The notes below the pieces were generated by a model. The model was not told where the DNA came from and ran no database searches. It worked only from the letters and a program-made list of their open reading frames with translations. A DNA stretch of 64,000 nt, taken from contig DASVQY010000006.1 in the NCBI GenBank assembly GCA_036388895.1, positions 48,048-112,047 on the forward strand. Reading direction: 5' to 3'. Below, piece by piece: positions 43,619-53,829 of this stretch. The position numbers and the translations under genes are program-made. This DNA is from SXVE01 sp036388895 (GTDB taxonomy: Bacteria > Acidobacteriota > Blastocatellia > Pyrinomonadales > Pyrinomonadaceae). How positions within the stretch are numbered: the stretch's first letter is position 1; each line of letters begins with the position of its first letter.

Positions 43619-44623
43619 TTAACCGGCGTTTTGTGAAAATTGTTTGACGCCCGAATTTTTATTCTCAACTTGTTTTTCAATCCATCGGTAAGTTTTCGCC
43701 AAACCTTCCTCCAAAGAAATTTGCGGTTCCCATCCGAGAACTTCGCGCAGTTTCGTATTATCGGAATTGCGCCCGCGAACGCCCTGCGGACCTTCTATGT
43801 GTTTTTTCGTAATCTTCACATCAGCTATTTCCGCAATAATATCGGTAAGCTGGTTGATGGTCACCATTCTGTCCTGACCGAGATTGAGCGGCTCGTGAAA
43901 ATCAGAGCGCATTAAACGGTAAATTCCTTCGACGCAATCGTCTATGTAACAAAAAGAACGAGTCTGCTCGCCGTCGCCCCAGATTTCGATTTCATTTTTC
44001 CCGGAAAGTTTGGCTTCGGCAATTTTACGGCACATCGCCGCCGGCGCTTTTTCGCGCCCGCCTTCCCACGTTCCCTTTTCGCCGAAAATATTATGAAAAC
44101 GCACGGTGCGCGTTTCGATTCCGTAATCGTTTCGGTAATGCATACAAAGAATTTCGGAAATCAGTTTCTCCCAGCCGTATGCGTCCTGCGGCTGCGCCGG
44201 GTACGCATCTTCTTCTCTCAAAGGCGTGACATTTGCTTCTTCCTGAAGATATTCCGGGTAGATGCAGGCAGAACTTGTGTATAGATAACGCTTGACGCCG
44301 TTGGTTTTAGCGGCTTCAAGCGTGTGCAGATTTATCAAAGAATTATTGTAGAGAATCTGCGCGTGATGAGCGGAAATAAATCCCATTCCGCCCATATCCG
44401 CCGCGAGAGCGTAAGCTTCCTCGACGCCGCGCGTCGCCTGCAAACAATTATCCCAGCGGCGCAAATCCAAAATCTCGAATTCGTCTGCGTCTGTTTCGGC
44501 AAATTCAGGATATTTCAAATCAACTCCGCGCACCCAAAAGCCCTTATCTTTTAAATACGTAACGAGATGGCTGCCGATAAAGCCGCCCGCGCCGGTCACT
44601 AAAATTTTCTTTTGTTCAGTCAT
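43619..44623 (-). CDS. GDP-mannose 3,5-epimerase-like enzyme
   Basis: A 334-residue extended SDR close to plant GDP-mannose 3,5-epimerase: LAADMGGMGFISAHHAQILYNNSL, YTSSACIYPEY, PQDAYGWEKL with the catalytic YxxxK, FHNIFGEKGTWEGGREKAPAAMCRK, WGDGEQTRSFCYIDDCVEG and GVRGRNSDNTKLREVLGW all follow that enzyme. It would convert GDP-D-mannose to GDP-L-galactose or GDP-L-gulose. The ATG at 44623 is preferred over a TTG at 44647. It precedes the GT2 gene by 3 bp, so the GT2 may use its product. Confidence 0.85.
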   Translation of the reverse strand: MTEQKKILVTGAGGFIGSHLVTYLKDKGFWVRGVDLKYPEFAETDADEFEILDLRRWDNCLQATRGVEEAYALAADMGGMGFISAHHAQILYNNSLINLHTLEAAKTNGVKRYLYTSSACIYPEYLQEEANVTPLREEDAYPAQPQDAYGWEKLISEILCMHYRNDYGIETRTVRFHNIFGEKGTWEGGREKAPAAMCRKIAEAKLSGKNEIEIWGDGEQTRSFCYIDDCVEGIYRLMRSDFHEPLNLGQDRMVTINQLTDIIAEIADVKITKKHIEGPQGVRGRNSDNTKLREVLGWEPQISLEEGLAKTYRWIEKQVENKNSGVKQFSQNAG

Positions 44624-44989
44624 AAAATTGTTTAGGCGGAAACCCAAGTGTCGGTTAGGTTAGTATATTTTTTACTTTATTTTACTTTATAACGAGTGTG
44701 TTTCGCTTTGATTTAAGGTAAACTTAATTTACCTTACTATGAAAAAATTGGCAAGGAAACGTACCTTATTCAAGGGGCGTGAAAGATTTAAATCTTTTGG
44801 ACAGAACACATACCCCCAAAAGGTAATTTAAAACTTTAGCAACTAAAGTTAAAAGATATTAGCAGACAAACAGCTTTCTAAAGGGTTGTTTGAATATAAG
44901 TGTAGAAAACAAAAAAGCACAAACAAAACTTTTGAACAGAATATCCAGACCCAAAAGATTTTGTGTTATTATGTGCTGGAACAGATGTT
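44624..44989. other. intergenic region (366 bp) with several short palindromes
   Basis: No gene is visible. It holds AAGGTAAA/TTTACCTT (about 44715-44735), the perfect palindrome AAAGATTTAAATCTTT (44782-44797) and AACTTTAG/CTAAAGTT (44832-44850). These may be regulator sites or RNA hairpins between the divergent GDP-epimerase and methyltransferase genes. Function unknown. Confidence 0.5.
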
Positions 44990-45772
44990 ATGAACCGTTA
45001 CGAACAAGTCATCAATAATCTTGACATAAAAATTTTTGAGAAAATCAAAACTCAGTTATCGGAAAACGACAAACAATCACTTCTGGCTTGCCAAACGGCA
45101 ACGCGAAAATTAAAACCGAATTATAATTATCTGGAAATTGGCTCGTATCTCGGCGGCAGCATTCAGCCGCATCTTTTGGACGAAAAATGCGCCCTCATTT
45201 ATTCAATTGATAAACGTCCTTTACATCAACCGGATGAACGCGGAGTCGCTTATACTTATTTGAATAATTCAACGGCAAGAATGCTCGAGCTGCTACAAGA
45301 AATTGCCCCTATTCAAAAAATAAAAACGATTGACGGCGATACGCGCAACGATATTACCCCTTCACAGGTTACAGAAAAAATACAACTATGTTTTATTGAC
45401 GGAGAACACACCGACCAAGCCGTTTTGTCGGATTTCAAGTTTTGTTTAGAGGTTTTAGATGAAAATGGGGCAATTATTTTTCACGATGCGCCGATTACTT
45501 ATAACGGCATTGCTAATTGCGTGAAATATCTTGAAGAAAAGTCGGTGAAGTTTCGTGCTTACAGTTTGCCCGATATTATTTTTGTATTGGAAATCGGAGA
45601 TTTTCCCATTCACCAAAGTCATGCCGTTATAGACAGATTGACCAATAATTACAAAAGTTACTTGTATTCTCTACAATACAACGATTATTACCGGCAATTC
45701 TCTAATAAAGCGCCATTTCGATTTTACCGTAAATTTATGGTGAAATGGCGGGGCTTAAACAGATTTGATTAA
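44990..45772 (+). CDS. class I SAM-dependent methyltransferase (Methyltransf_24-like)
   Basis: A 260-residue protein with YLEIGSYLGGSIQPHLL (SAM site), IYSIDKRPLHQPD, IKLCFIDGEHTDQAVLSDFKFCLEVLDENGAIIFHDA, the order found in Methyltransf_24 proteins that act on sugars and natural products. The ATG at 44990 gives the natural start, with a GTG 27 bp upstream as alternative. It is on the plus strand between the epimerase and Wzc genes. Acceptor unknown. Confidence 0.8.
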   Translation: MNRYEQVINNLDIKIFEKIKTQLSENDKQSLLACQTATRKLKPNYNYLEIGSYLGGSIQPHLLDEKCALIYSIDKRPLHQPDERGVAYTYLNNSTARMLELLQEIAPIQKIKTIDGDTRNDITPSQVTEKIQLCFIDGEHTDQAVLSDFKFCLEVLDENGAIIFHDAPITYNGIANCVKYLEEKSVKFRAYSLPDIIFVLEIGDFPIHQSHAVIDRLTNNYKSYLYSLQYNDYYRQFSNKAPFRFYRKFMVKWRGLNRFD

Positions 45773-46039
45773 AGCACCTTTTCAACTCGTTCCAAAAACG
45801 ATTTCAAGAACTGAATCCACTTGATCTGGAAGAAACCCTTGCTTGAATTAAGAACAAACCCTAAATTAACGGAGCCGCGTTGATTCTTTTCTGTATCAAA
45901 TACCGAATAAACAACGACAAACAGAAATTCAAATTATGCGGCAGTAACTTAATAACGGACTTCTCTTTATACTTCGCATTTTTATTTTTTTTATCCGAAT
46001 TGCTTTACTTTCGTTCCCGCCTAAGGCATTCACTCGTTT
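45773..46039. other. intergenic spacer between convergent genes
   Basis: This 267-bp stretch lies between the 3' ends of the methyltransferase and Wzc genes. No stem with a T-run strong enough to call a terminator was found, and no coding frame is credible. Confidence 0.4.
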
Positions 46040-48520
46040 CTATTCATCACCTTGCCGGTAGCTGTCGTTATGATAATAACTCTGATAATAGTAGTAATTA
46101 TCTTGAGATTTCAGGTTGACATTGTTCAAAACGACGCCGAAGATTTTCGCGCCGATGTCCTGCAAAAGCTGGCGAGAACGGCGAATGACCTGACGCGAGC
46201 TTTTGCCGGAATGCACGACCAAAATTACGCCGTCAACCAACGAAGCGATCAAAACGCCGTCAGTGAACGAAGCAATCGGCGGCGAGTCAACGACAACGTG
46301 CGTGAAGTTGTTCTGCATCGTTTTCAAGAAATGCGCCATTTGTTCCGAGCCGATAAGTTCAGCCGGATTCGGCGGCACCGGTCCCGAAGGCAGCAGAAAA
46401 AGTTTTGCCGCTTCATCGTATTGAACAATGTCGAGCATTTCGTTTTCAGTGGATTCGCTCGAAAGAATCGTGCTGAGTCCCGAACCGTTGCTGATGTTGA
46501 AAACCGAATGCAGGCGCGGGCGTCGCATATCGGCGTCAATTAACAAAACCTTTGCTCCCGTCTGAGCTAAACTGATCGCCGTGTTCGTCGCAGTCGTTGT
46601 TTTTCCTTCAGCCGGAAGACTCGATGTGACCAAAAGCGATTTCGGCGCGTGTCCGGCGGTCGAAAGCAAGATTGAAGTGCGCAATTGCCGGTATGCTTCG
46701 GCGAGCGCCGAACGCGAATCCGAGTGAATTAATAATTCAGATGTCGGATTTTCATCACCGTTATCTTTCCCGCCGACCAGCAGAAGCCTTCGTTTCGGCA
46801 TCGCGTCAATCATCGGAATCGCCGCCAGTGCCGGCAGTCGCAGGTAATTTTCGACTTCCTCGGTCGTCCTGATCGTGTCGTCGAGATATTCTAAAAACAA
46901 CGCCAATCCCATTCCGAACAAAGTCGAAAGGAAAAGTGCAGCCAGAACGGTTGTCAAACGACGCGGCGCAACCGGCGTGTCCGGCGGTATGGCGATTTCC
47001 GCCACCGAAATATTGTTGTCGGTTCCCTGCGCCACGACATCGTTCGTGCTTTGCTGTTTTTCCAAATTTTCCAAAAATCCGCGTTTCGTTTCAATATCCT
47101 GTTCTAAAAGTTTGATAAGAACGCCGGATTGTCCTTGTCCTTGAGCGAGATTGTATTGCTCGTTAAATGAACCTCTGATTTTGTCTTCCTGTTCCTTCGC
47201 CTGCAAATACTTTCTTTCCAAATTTACAAGAGTTGTTTTTGTAGCGCTTTTTCGATAATCCTCCAACTGTTCTCGATTATTTTGAATGGCAACCGCTACC
47301 GAATCTTCTAAACTCTTAATTTGAGTATTAACTTCCTGCACTTCATAGGCTGATTCTTGATATTCCTGTAAAAGTCTGGCTCGGGTCGCCTTTAAATCAG
47401 AGATTTTTTTATGCGTTTCATTAACTAAAGAACGGATGCTGTTCTCCTGTTCAGTCGAATAGCGCATAATTAATTCAGCCGTCAATTCCTTTAATTTTTC
47501 CGGTGAATTTTTTACCGTATTATATTGCGCTTCGGCGTTTTTTCTTTGATTTTCCGCTTCGAGCAAATCTTTGTTTAATCCTGAAAGCCGATTAATTACA
47601 ATTGTTTGCTCGCCTTCTGTGTTGATGATTCCAGCACTCTGCTTTAGATTAACTAGTTTTAATTCACTGTTTTTTATTTCGGATTGGAGATTGGCGATTC
47701 TTTCATCAAGGAAACCGCTTGTTTTACGGCTTGAACCGGTGCGCTTTTCCTGATTTATTTTGCTGAATGTCTCTATTATGCCGTTTACGACAAATGCCGC
47801 CAGTTCGGGATCGGTATGCCTGTAAGAAACCGATATTAAACGCGTATCTTTATTCGTCGTTCTGCCTTCACGAACTGGTTCGACCTGTAAATTTTTCTGA
47901 ATGATAGAGACATAAGGTGCTAGGCGGATAGCATCGGCGATTTCCTCGGATGAAGCGAGCGACGAATAAGCAGTCGGCGAAACCTCTCCGATGCCTTTTT
48001 CTTCTTTTTTCCTGTCCGTGCCGGTAAGTCCGATAGCTTTCAACATCGAACTCAAAGGCGAAGTGGTCCCTTCCGATTTTGCAAGTTGAAATTCTTTATT
48101 GCTGTCCAGGCTGTATTCTTTAACAACGCGGCGCAAAAGGCTTTCGCTCCATAAAAGCTGTAACTGAGTATTGAAATAAGCCGGATCGTTAACAACCGCG
48201 CCTCTTCTGTCCGGCGAGACAAGATCGGGATTCGCGTGTTCCATATCTACCTGAACAGTCCCGGTAGCCAGATAGACATTCGGCTTTCGAGCAATATAAA
48301 TTGCCGCCAAGGTGGTTATCAAAACCGTTATTCCGATAACCAGCCACAATCTTTTTCGAATCGCCCGCCAGTAATCAACCAGTTGCAAGCCTTCCTGACT
48401 GTTTATCTCTCGATAAGCCGGGTACCTGCCGGTGGATGCAATCATCTGCGGATCAAACGGACGTTCGAGATCGAGCGTTTCGGTAATATGCTTTTGAACA
48501 ATTTCGCGACTTTCTTTCAT
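46040..48520 (-). CDS. Wzc-like polysaccharide co-polymerase with BY-kinase domain
   Basis: An 826-residue inner-membrane protein that couples chain-length control to export. The N-terminal Wzz domain (VDYWRAIRKRLWLVIGITVL first membrane helix near residue 50) and a long coiled-coil periplasmic region (about 270-480) precede a second membrane helix (about 535-555) and a cytoplasmic tyrosine kinase. The kinase has Walker A SLPAEGKTTTATN (about residue 635), Walker A' LLIDADMRRPR and Walker B VVVDSPP. The C-terminus is a tyrosine cluster (YYYYQSYYHND) that is the usual autophosphorylation site. Wza is just upstream. Confidence 0.92.
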   Translation of the reverse strand: MKESREIVQKHITETLDLERPFDPQMIASTGRYPAYREINSQEGLQLVDYWRAIRKRLWLVIGITVLITTLAAIYIARKPNVYLATGTVQVDMEHANPDLVSPDRRGAVVNDPAYFNTQLQLLWSESLLRRVVKEYSLDSNKEFQLAKSEGTTSPLSSMLKAIGLTGTDRKKEEKGIGEVSPTAYSSLASSEEIADAIRLAPYVSIIQKNLQVEPVREGRTTNKDTRLISVSYRHTDPELAAFVVNGIIETFSKINQEKRTGSSRKTSGFLDERIANLQSEIKNSELKLVNLKQSAGIINTEGEQTIVINRLSGLNKDLLEAENQRKNAEAQYNTVKNSPEKLKELTAELIMRYSTEQENSIRSLVNETHKKISDLKATRARLLQEYQESAYEVQEVNTQIKSLEDSVAVAIQNNREQLEDYRKSATKTTLVNLERKYLQAKEQEDKIRGSFNEQYNLAQGQGQSGVLIKLLEQDIETKRGFLENLEKQQSTNDVVAQGTDNNISVAEIAIPPDTPVAPRRLTTVLAALFLSTLFGMGLALFLEYLDDTIRTTEEVENYLRLPALAAIPMIDAMPKRRLLLVGGKDNGDENPTSELLIHSDSRSALAEAYRQLRTSILLSTAGHAPKSLLVTSSLPAEGKTTTATNTAISLAQTGAKVLLIDADMRRPRLHSVFNISNGSGLSTILSSESTENEMLDIVQYDEAAKLFLLPSGPVPPNPAELIGSEQMAHFLKTMQNNFTHVVVDSPPIASFTDGVLIASLVDGVILVVHSGKSSRQVIRRSRQLLQDIGAKIFGVVLNNVNLKSQDNYYYYQSYYHNDSYRQGDE

Positions 48521-48538
48521 AAAAACTCTAAGTCTTTC

Positions 48539-49597
48539 TTAATATCCTCTTATTATTGTTGGAACAGTACTCTTGAAGATATCTGTGATGCCTTTTCTCA
48601 CGCTCTTGATTTTATCGTTGGAAACTTGAATGATGTCATTCGCTTGTATTTGCGGGTCTGGAATTTTTCGATCTCGTATATCCTTTAAATTGTATACTAA
48701 TTCTACTTTTTTGCCGCTGTTTGATTCGTGTCTTTGAATAATGACCTTGTCCGTATTCGCTGTAGAATCAACTCCGCCCGCCGCTGCAATTGCTTGCATC
48801 AATGTTTTCGGCTCGTTAAGCTGAATTTTTGTCGGTTTTAATACATTTCCTACAATATAAGCTTCTTCGGCAATTAAGACCGAAACTATATCGCCCGGCT
48901 GCATTAAAGGATTACTCTTGCCCTGCATTACATCATTCAAATTATATCCGATAAATTCTATTTTTTGTTCGGTTGTTTCTTCGGAATTGCTAACACAACC
49001 GTTTGTTGCTCCGATTCGCGCAATTTGGATTTTAGAACCGGCAAATTCTACGTTCGGACCGCTGGCGAGCGAAAGCAACTCTAAAAGACTAATTTTGTTG
49101 TCATAGTAAAAAATTCCCGGCTTTTGTACAGCGCCGATAACGCCATAAGACTTTGTGCGCTTTTCTATGGTTGACACCTTTACTTCTGGTCTTTTTAAGT
49201 AACTTTTATAATGGTCACGAATCGAATCACGCAGTTCCTCTTCAGTTTTACAAACTGCAACTATCGGCTTATCAATGCGGAATAAACGAATTGTTCCGTC
49301 CGGACTAATGTTGACGCTTTGAGAAAGTTCAGGATGACGATCAACGTCCACCTGCAGTTTGTCTTTGAATCCGATTCTATAAATTTCACCGGTTAGATTT
49401 TTATATGGTTTAATCGAATCATTTGCAGCAACTTGCATATCTAAGGTATTGACGTTAGTTGTTGTCTGTATCGCCGACTTTGCGCTTATGTTTTTTTCGG
49501 TGGTCTTGTCTTCCGCTTTCTTCTGCCCCGTAACGGATGTTAAATTCGCCAAAAACAAAACGACACAAAATGCCCAAAGTTTATATGTTGCTTTCAT
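48539..49597 (-). CDS. Wza-like polysaccharide export protein
   Basis: A 352-residue outer-membrane-directed protein with a signal peptide (residues 1-24, LWAFCVVLFLANLTSVTG). It has a polysaccharide export domain (YRIGFKDKLQVDVDRHPELSQSVNISPDGTIRL) and SLBB domains (SYGVIGAVQKPGIFYYDNKISLLELLSLASG, then AYIVGNVLKPTKIQLNEPKTLMQAIAAAGGV). There is no lipobox cysteine at the signal cleavage site, unlike E. coli Wza. It lies 18 bp before the wzc gene. Together they form the export and length-control end of the locus. Confidence 0.9.
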   Translation of the reverse strand: MKATYKLWAFCVVLFLANLTSVTGQKKAEDKTTEKNISAKSAIQTTTNVNTLDMQVAANDSIKPYKNLTGEIYRIGFKDKLQVDVDRHPELSQSVNISPDGTIRLFRIDKPIVAVCKTEEELRDSIRDHYKSYLKRPEVKVSTIEKRTKSYGVIGAVQKPGIFYYDNKISLLELLSLASGPNVEFAGSKIQIARIGATNGCVSNSEETTEQKIEFIGYNLNDVMQGKSNPLMQPGDIVSVLIAEEAYIVGNVLKPTKIQLNEPKTLMQAIAAAGGVDSTANTDKVIIQRHESNSGKKVELVYNLKDIRDRKIPDPQIQANDIIQVSNDKIKSVRKGITDIFKSTVPTIIRGY

Positions 49598-49844
49598 AAA
49601 TCTCGCTCCAACAAAAAATTATTTCACTTATTACACTTCGGAAGGAATTTCTACTTTATAGATTACGTTCGATTCGGAAAAGTTTGCAGTTAAATTACCA
49701 ACTCGCTTTTTTCTAACAAATTTCCTTACAAATTACTTGAAAATCGCTATTTTAGCAAATGTTTTATACTTTGAGAAAGCGTATTTTTGAACTTACGCGT
49801 TTTTAAGTTAAACTTTACTCCGTTCACAAACCATTTTTAGCCTT

Positions 49845-52544
49845 ATGCAAAACGCGACGCCGATGCTTCGGCAGTACCTCGAAATAAAAAAACAATATCC
49901 CGGAACGCTTCTGTTTTTCCGGCTCGGCGATTTTTACGAGCTTTTCAATGAAGACGCCGTGACCGGCGCGCGCGAACTCGAAATCACGCTCACGGCGCGT
50001 CACAAAGATTCAAAAAATCCGATTCCGATGTGCGGCGTTCCGCATCATTCGGCGGCTAATTACATCGCGCGGCTCGTCAAAAAAGGCTATCGCGTCGCCG
50101 TCTGCGAACAAACCGAAGACGCCGGAAAAGGCGTCAAATTAGTTAAACGCGAAGTTGTTCGCATAATCACGCCGGGAACTTCGATAGACCCGCAACTTCT
50201 CGAATCGAAAGAATCAATTTATTTAGCTTCTATTTGCGGAAGCGGCGAAGAGTTCGGCGCGGCTTTTCTCGAATTATCCACCGGAGAATTCACGGCGACG
50301 CAAATTTCTGGCGCGAAAGCCTGGGACGAAATTCGCTCGACAATCGAAAGTTTCGCTCCGCGCGAGCTGCTTTATCCGGCTTTTTTGGGAAAATTAATCG
50401 AACAAAACTTTGCAAATTCGACGAAACAAACCTTACCGAATTTGCAGAATGTCGTTTCCATCTCGCCTTCGGTTTCAAATAAGTTTTCGACGACTCTGAC
50501 GCCGCTCGATGATTGGCTTTTCGACGCGGAAGATTGCGAAAATCTTCTGAAAAAGCAATTAAACGTCAATCACTTGTCGGCATTCGGTATCGAAGGAAAA
50601 AACGAAGCGATACGCGCCGCTGGAGCCTGCGTTCATTACGCCCGCGAAACCCAGAAAGCGTCAGCCGAGCACATTGCCGAAATTACGTTTTACGAGACCA
50701 ACGATTTTATGGTTCTTGACGCGATAACGCTCAAAAATCTGGAAATCACCGAAACGAAGGGCGAAAAAACCGAAAAAAACAAAAAAACTTTAATCGGCGT
50801 TTTGGACGAGACCGTAACCGGAATGGGCGCGCGTCTTTTGCGCTCGTGGCTTTTGCGTCCATCAATCAAACGCGCTGAGATTCAAACGCGGCTGGCGGCG
50901 GTTGACGAACTGACCGACACGATTCTGCGTGATAAAATTCGTTTTTTATTAAAAGAAGTGGCTGATCTGGAGCGTCTGATCGGCAGATTAAATCTCGGTA
51001 CGGCTTCGCCACGCGATTTAATCGCGCTGAAAAATTCGCTTTCCCCGACGCCGAAAATAAATTCTTCGTTATCCGACGCGCAAGCGCTTCTTTTACAGGT
51101 TTTGTCCGAAAACATTTTTGAATTGCCGGAAATAACGGAATTGATCGCGTCGGCAATCGCCGACGAACCGCCGCTGAATTTAAACGAAGGCGGCGTAATC
51201 CGTTCGGGGTTCGACGCCGAATTGGACGAGCTGCGCGACGTTTCGCGTTCGGCGAAACAAACCGTCGCGGCATTTGAAGAAAGCGAAAAGCGCCGAACCG
51301 GAATTTCTAATTTAAAAATCGGATTTAATAATGTCTTCGGTTATTTTATCGAAATTTCAAAAGGAAATGTTTCCCGCGTTCCCGCCGATTACGAAAGACG
51401 GCAAACTTTAACGAACGCCGAACGTTATACGACGCCGCAGTTGAAAGAATGGGAAAGCAAGATTTTAGGCGCCGAAGAAAGAATCGTCGAAATCGAGAAT
51501 GATATTTTCAAAAAAGTTCGTTCAAAAGTACGGGAAGAAACGCTAAAACTGCAATCAACCGCTCGCGCCCTTGCCACTCTCGACTCTTTGGCTTCGTTGG
51601 CGGAAGTCGCCGCCCGTTATAATTATGTTTGTCCGACGCTGCACGACGGCGACGAAGTCGAAATAAAAAACGGCAGACACCCGATAGTCGAAAAATACTC
51701 CGCCGATTCTTTCGTTCCGAACGATCTTTATATGAACAATTCGACCGACCGGCTTTTGATAATCACCGGCGCGAATATGGGCGGAAAATCTACGATTTTG
51801 CGGCAAATCGCGATTATTCAGATTCTGGCGCAAATAGGTTCGTTCGTTCCGGCTGATTCGGCTCGTTTGCCGATTCTCGACCGGATTTGGACTCGTGTCG
51901 GCGCCTCCGACGATTTGGCTTCGGGTCGCTCGACATTTATGGTCGAAATGACGGAAACGGCTTCAATTCTGCACAATGCGACTCCGCGAAGTTTGATTTT
52001 ACTCGACGAAATCGGTCGCGGAACTTCGACTTTTGACGGACTTTCTATCGCGTGGGCAGTTTCCGAATATCTTCATAATTCGCCCGAACATTCGGCGAAG
52101 ACGCTTTTCGCCACGCATTATCACGAATTGACCGAACTCGCCGAAAATCTTCCGGGCGCAAAAAATTATCAAATTTCGGCGACCGAAAAAGACGGCGAAG
52201 TCGTTTTTCTGCATAAGCTGATAAAAGGAAAAGCATCAAAGTCTTACGGAATTGCCGTCGCGAAACTCGCCGGACTGCCGCAGAAAGTAATCGAGCGAGC
52301 GAAGGATGTTTTAGCGAAATTAGAGAAATACGAGCTGGCAGTGTTTTCCGATAAGCATTCAAAAAACGGCGGATTGGAGACGGCTATCAATCAGCAGGGA
52401 AAAAGCAAATTAGCGGCGCAGTTTTCGCTTTTTGCCATTACCAACGAAAACGTTCTCGATGAATTGCGCGGAACCGACGTTCAAAATTTAACGCCGGAAC
52501 AAGCGAAACTTTTTCTGCAGGAATTAAAAAATAGAATTGTTTGA
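49845..52544 (+). CDS. mutS: DNA mismatch repair protein MutS
   Basis: The mismatch sensor, 899 residues, close to the family's usual length. The N-terminal mismatch-binding domain has the FFRLGDFYELFNEDA motif (Phe-x-Glu wedge; F and E in GDFYELF). A connector and long lever domain follow. The ATPase domain has Walker A ITGANMGGKST (about residues 640-650), the Walker B LLDEIGRGTSTFDGLSIAW and the ATHYHEL motif. A C-terminal region after residue 830 carries the family's tetramerisation part. Divergent from wza by 247 bp. Confidence 0.97.
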   Translation: MQNATPMLRQYLEIKKQYPGTLLFFRLGDFYELFNEDAVTGARELEITLTARHKDSKNPIPMCGVPHHSAANYIARLVKKGYRVAVCEQTEDAGKGVKLVKREVVRIITPGTSIDPQLLESKESIYLASICGSGEEFGAAFLELSTGEFTATQISGAKAWDEIRSTIESFAPRELLYPAFLGKLIEQNFANSTKQTLPNLQNVVSISPSVSNKFSTTLTPLDDWLFDAEDCENLLKKQLNVNHLSAFGIEGKNEAIRAAGACVHYARETQKASAEHIAEITFYETNDFMVLDAITLKNLEITETKGEKTEKNKKTLIGVLDETVTGMGARLLRSWLLRPSIKRAEIQTRLAAVDELTDTILRDKIRFLLKEVADLERLIGRLNLGTASPRDLIALKNSLSPTPKINSSLSDAQALLLQVLSENIFELPEITELIASAIADEPPLNLNEGGVIRSGFDAELDELRDVSRSAKQTVAAFEESEKRRTGISNLKIGFNNVFGYFIEISKGNVSRVPADYERRQTLTNAERYTTPQLKEWESKILGAEERIVEIENDIFKKVRSKVREETLKLQSTARALATLDSLASLAEVAARYNYVCPTLHDGDEVEIKNGRHPIVEKYSADSFVPNDLYMNNSTDRLLIITGANMGGKSTILRQIAIIQILAQIGSFVPADSARLPILDRIWTRVGASDDLASGRSTFMVEMTETASILHNATPRSLILLDEIGRGTSTFDGLSIAWAVSEYLHNSPEHSAKTLFATHYHELTELAENLPGAKNYQISATEKDGEVVFLHKLIKGKASKSYGIAVAKLAGLPQKVIERAKDVLAKLEKYELAVFSDKHSKNGGLETAINQQGKSKLAAQFSLFAITNENVLDELRGTDVQNLTPEQAKLFLQELKNRIV

Positions 52545-52702
52545 AGTAAAACTTTACGTTTTGATTTAAGTTTTTCAAAAATGTGATTTTAATTGTCATA
52601 TTTCAAACATTTTTTAATGCGAAAACATATAACTTACTTTAACTGTCTGCAAACCGACACTTTATAAAAGACTTTAACTTTGATAAAATTCGACCTGTTT
52701 TT

Positions 52703-53824
52703 ATGGATCAAAACAATCTGCTATCTCTTCCTCTCGAGCAAAAAATCGGACAATTATTCTTTATCGGTCTGCCCACAGCGCAGATTGACCCGGCAACCAG
52801 ACGTTTGTTAGACGAAATATCTCCGGGCGGAGTATGTCTGTTCGCTCGAAATATTCAGGAACTGGAACAAACGCGTCAGCTTACCGATGATATTCGCAGT
52901 AGGCTGCCGATCGAACCGTTTCTCAGTATCGATCAGGAAGGCGGAATGGTTGATCGTTTGCGGCGGATTATGACCCCGATGCCGCCTGCCAGCTCGATAA
53001 AAACAATTGAAGATGCCGCCCGTTTAGCAGAAATCACATCTGTAACTCTGCGGATTTTGGGATTTAATATGAATTTCGCTCCCGTCGTGGATATTATTGA
53101 TGAAAAACGCGGTCGAAACTCCAACGGTCTTTACTCGCGCGCGTTCGGGCAAACGGCTGAAGAAACATTCGATTTGACTGAAAGTTATCTGTTTCATTTG
53201 CAGGAAAACGGATGTCTCGGCTGTTTGAAGCATTTTCCGGGTTTGGGCGCTTCAATCGTTGATTCCCACGAAGTTTTGCCGTCGGTTTTTATTTCGGAAA
53301 ATGAGTTTTTTAAAACGGATTTGTTTCCCTATCAAGAGTTTTTAAAAACTAAACGCGTTCACTTTGTAATGGTCGCTCACGCCGCTTATCCGCAGACGGA
53401 CTTGCAGGAATCCGACCAGAATGGCAAACTACTGCCGTCTTCATTGAGTTTTAATTTCGTCACAAAACTGCTCAGGCAAAAATTCGGCTTCGACGGCATC
53501 GTCTTAACCGACGATTTGGAAATGGGCGCGATTTTGAAAAATTACGGAATCGGCGACGCCTGCAAATTAGCCATTCAAGCCGGCGAAGATATGGTTTCGA
53601 TTTGCGCCAGCACTGAAAACATCCGCGAAGGGTTCGCCGCCGTTAAACAGGCGGTCGAAGACGAAGAAATTACCGAACAGCGAATTGACGAATCGCTCGA
53701 GAGAATTTTCGCAGTAAAAAAATTATTGACAGAACCTCTTCCCTTTGCTCCGACTCGCCTTGAGAGTCTTTCGGCAGAAATTGCCGAATTGGATAAAAAA
53801 GTTATACGTAACCACGGAGGATAA
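52703..53824 (+). CDS. nagZ: beta-N-acetylhexosaminidase (GH3, NagZ-like)
   Basis: NagZ removes GlcNAc from peptidoglycan muropeptides in the recycling pathway. The 373-residue protein has SIDQEGGMVDRLRR, CLKHFPGLGASIVDSHEVLP (acid/base histidine in the KHFPG loop) and FDGIVLTDDLEMGAI with the nucleophile aspartate. It lacks a signal peptide, so it is cytoplasmic as expected. The stop is 5 bp before the next gene and supplies part of its ribosome binding site (GGAGG), so the two are coupled. Confidence 0.9.
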   Translation: MDQNNLLSLPLEQKIGQLFFIGLPTAQIDPATRRLLDEISPGGVCLFARNIQELEQTRQLTDDIRSRLPIEPFLSIDQEGGMVDRLRRIMTPMPPASSIKTIEDAARLAEITSVTLRILGFNMNFAPVVDIIDEKRGRNSNGLYSRAFGQTAEETFDLTESYLFHLQENGCLGCLKHFPGLGASIVDSHEVLPSVFISENEFFKTDLFPYQEFLKTKRVHFVMVAHAAYPQTDLQESDQNGKLLPSSLSFNFVTKLLRQKFGFDGIVLTDDLEMGAILKNYGIGDACKLAIQAGEDMVSICASTENIREGFAAVKQAVEDEEITEQRIDESLERIFAVKKLLTEPLPFAPTRLESLSAEIAELDKKVIRNHGG

Positions 53825-53829
53825 ATATT

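Noticed and set aside
48236..48688. Plus-strand open frame opposite wza and wzc
   Set aside because: Reverse reading of two clear genes with intact domains.
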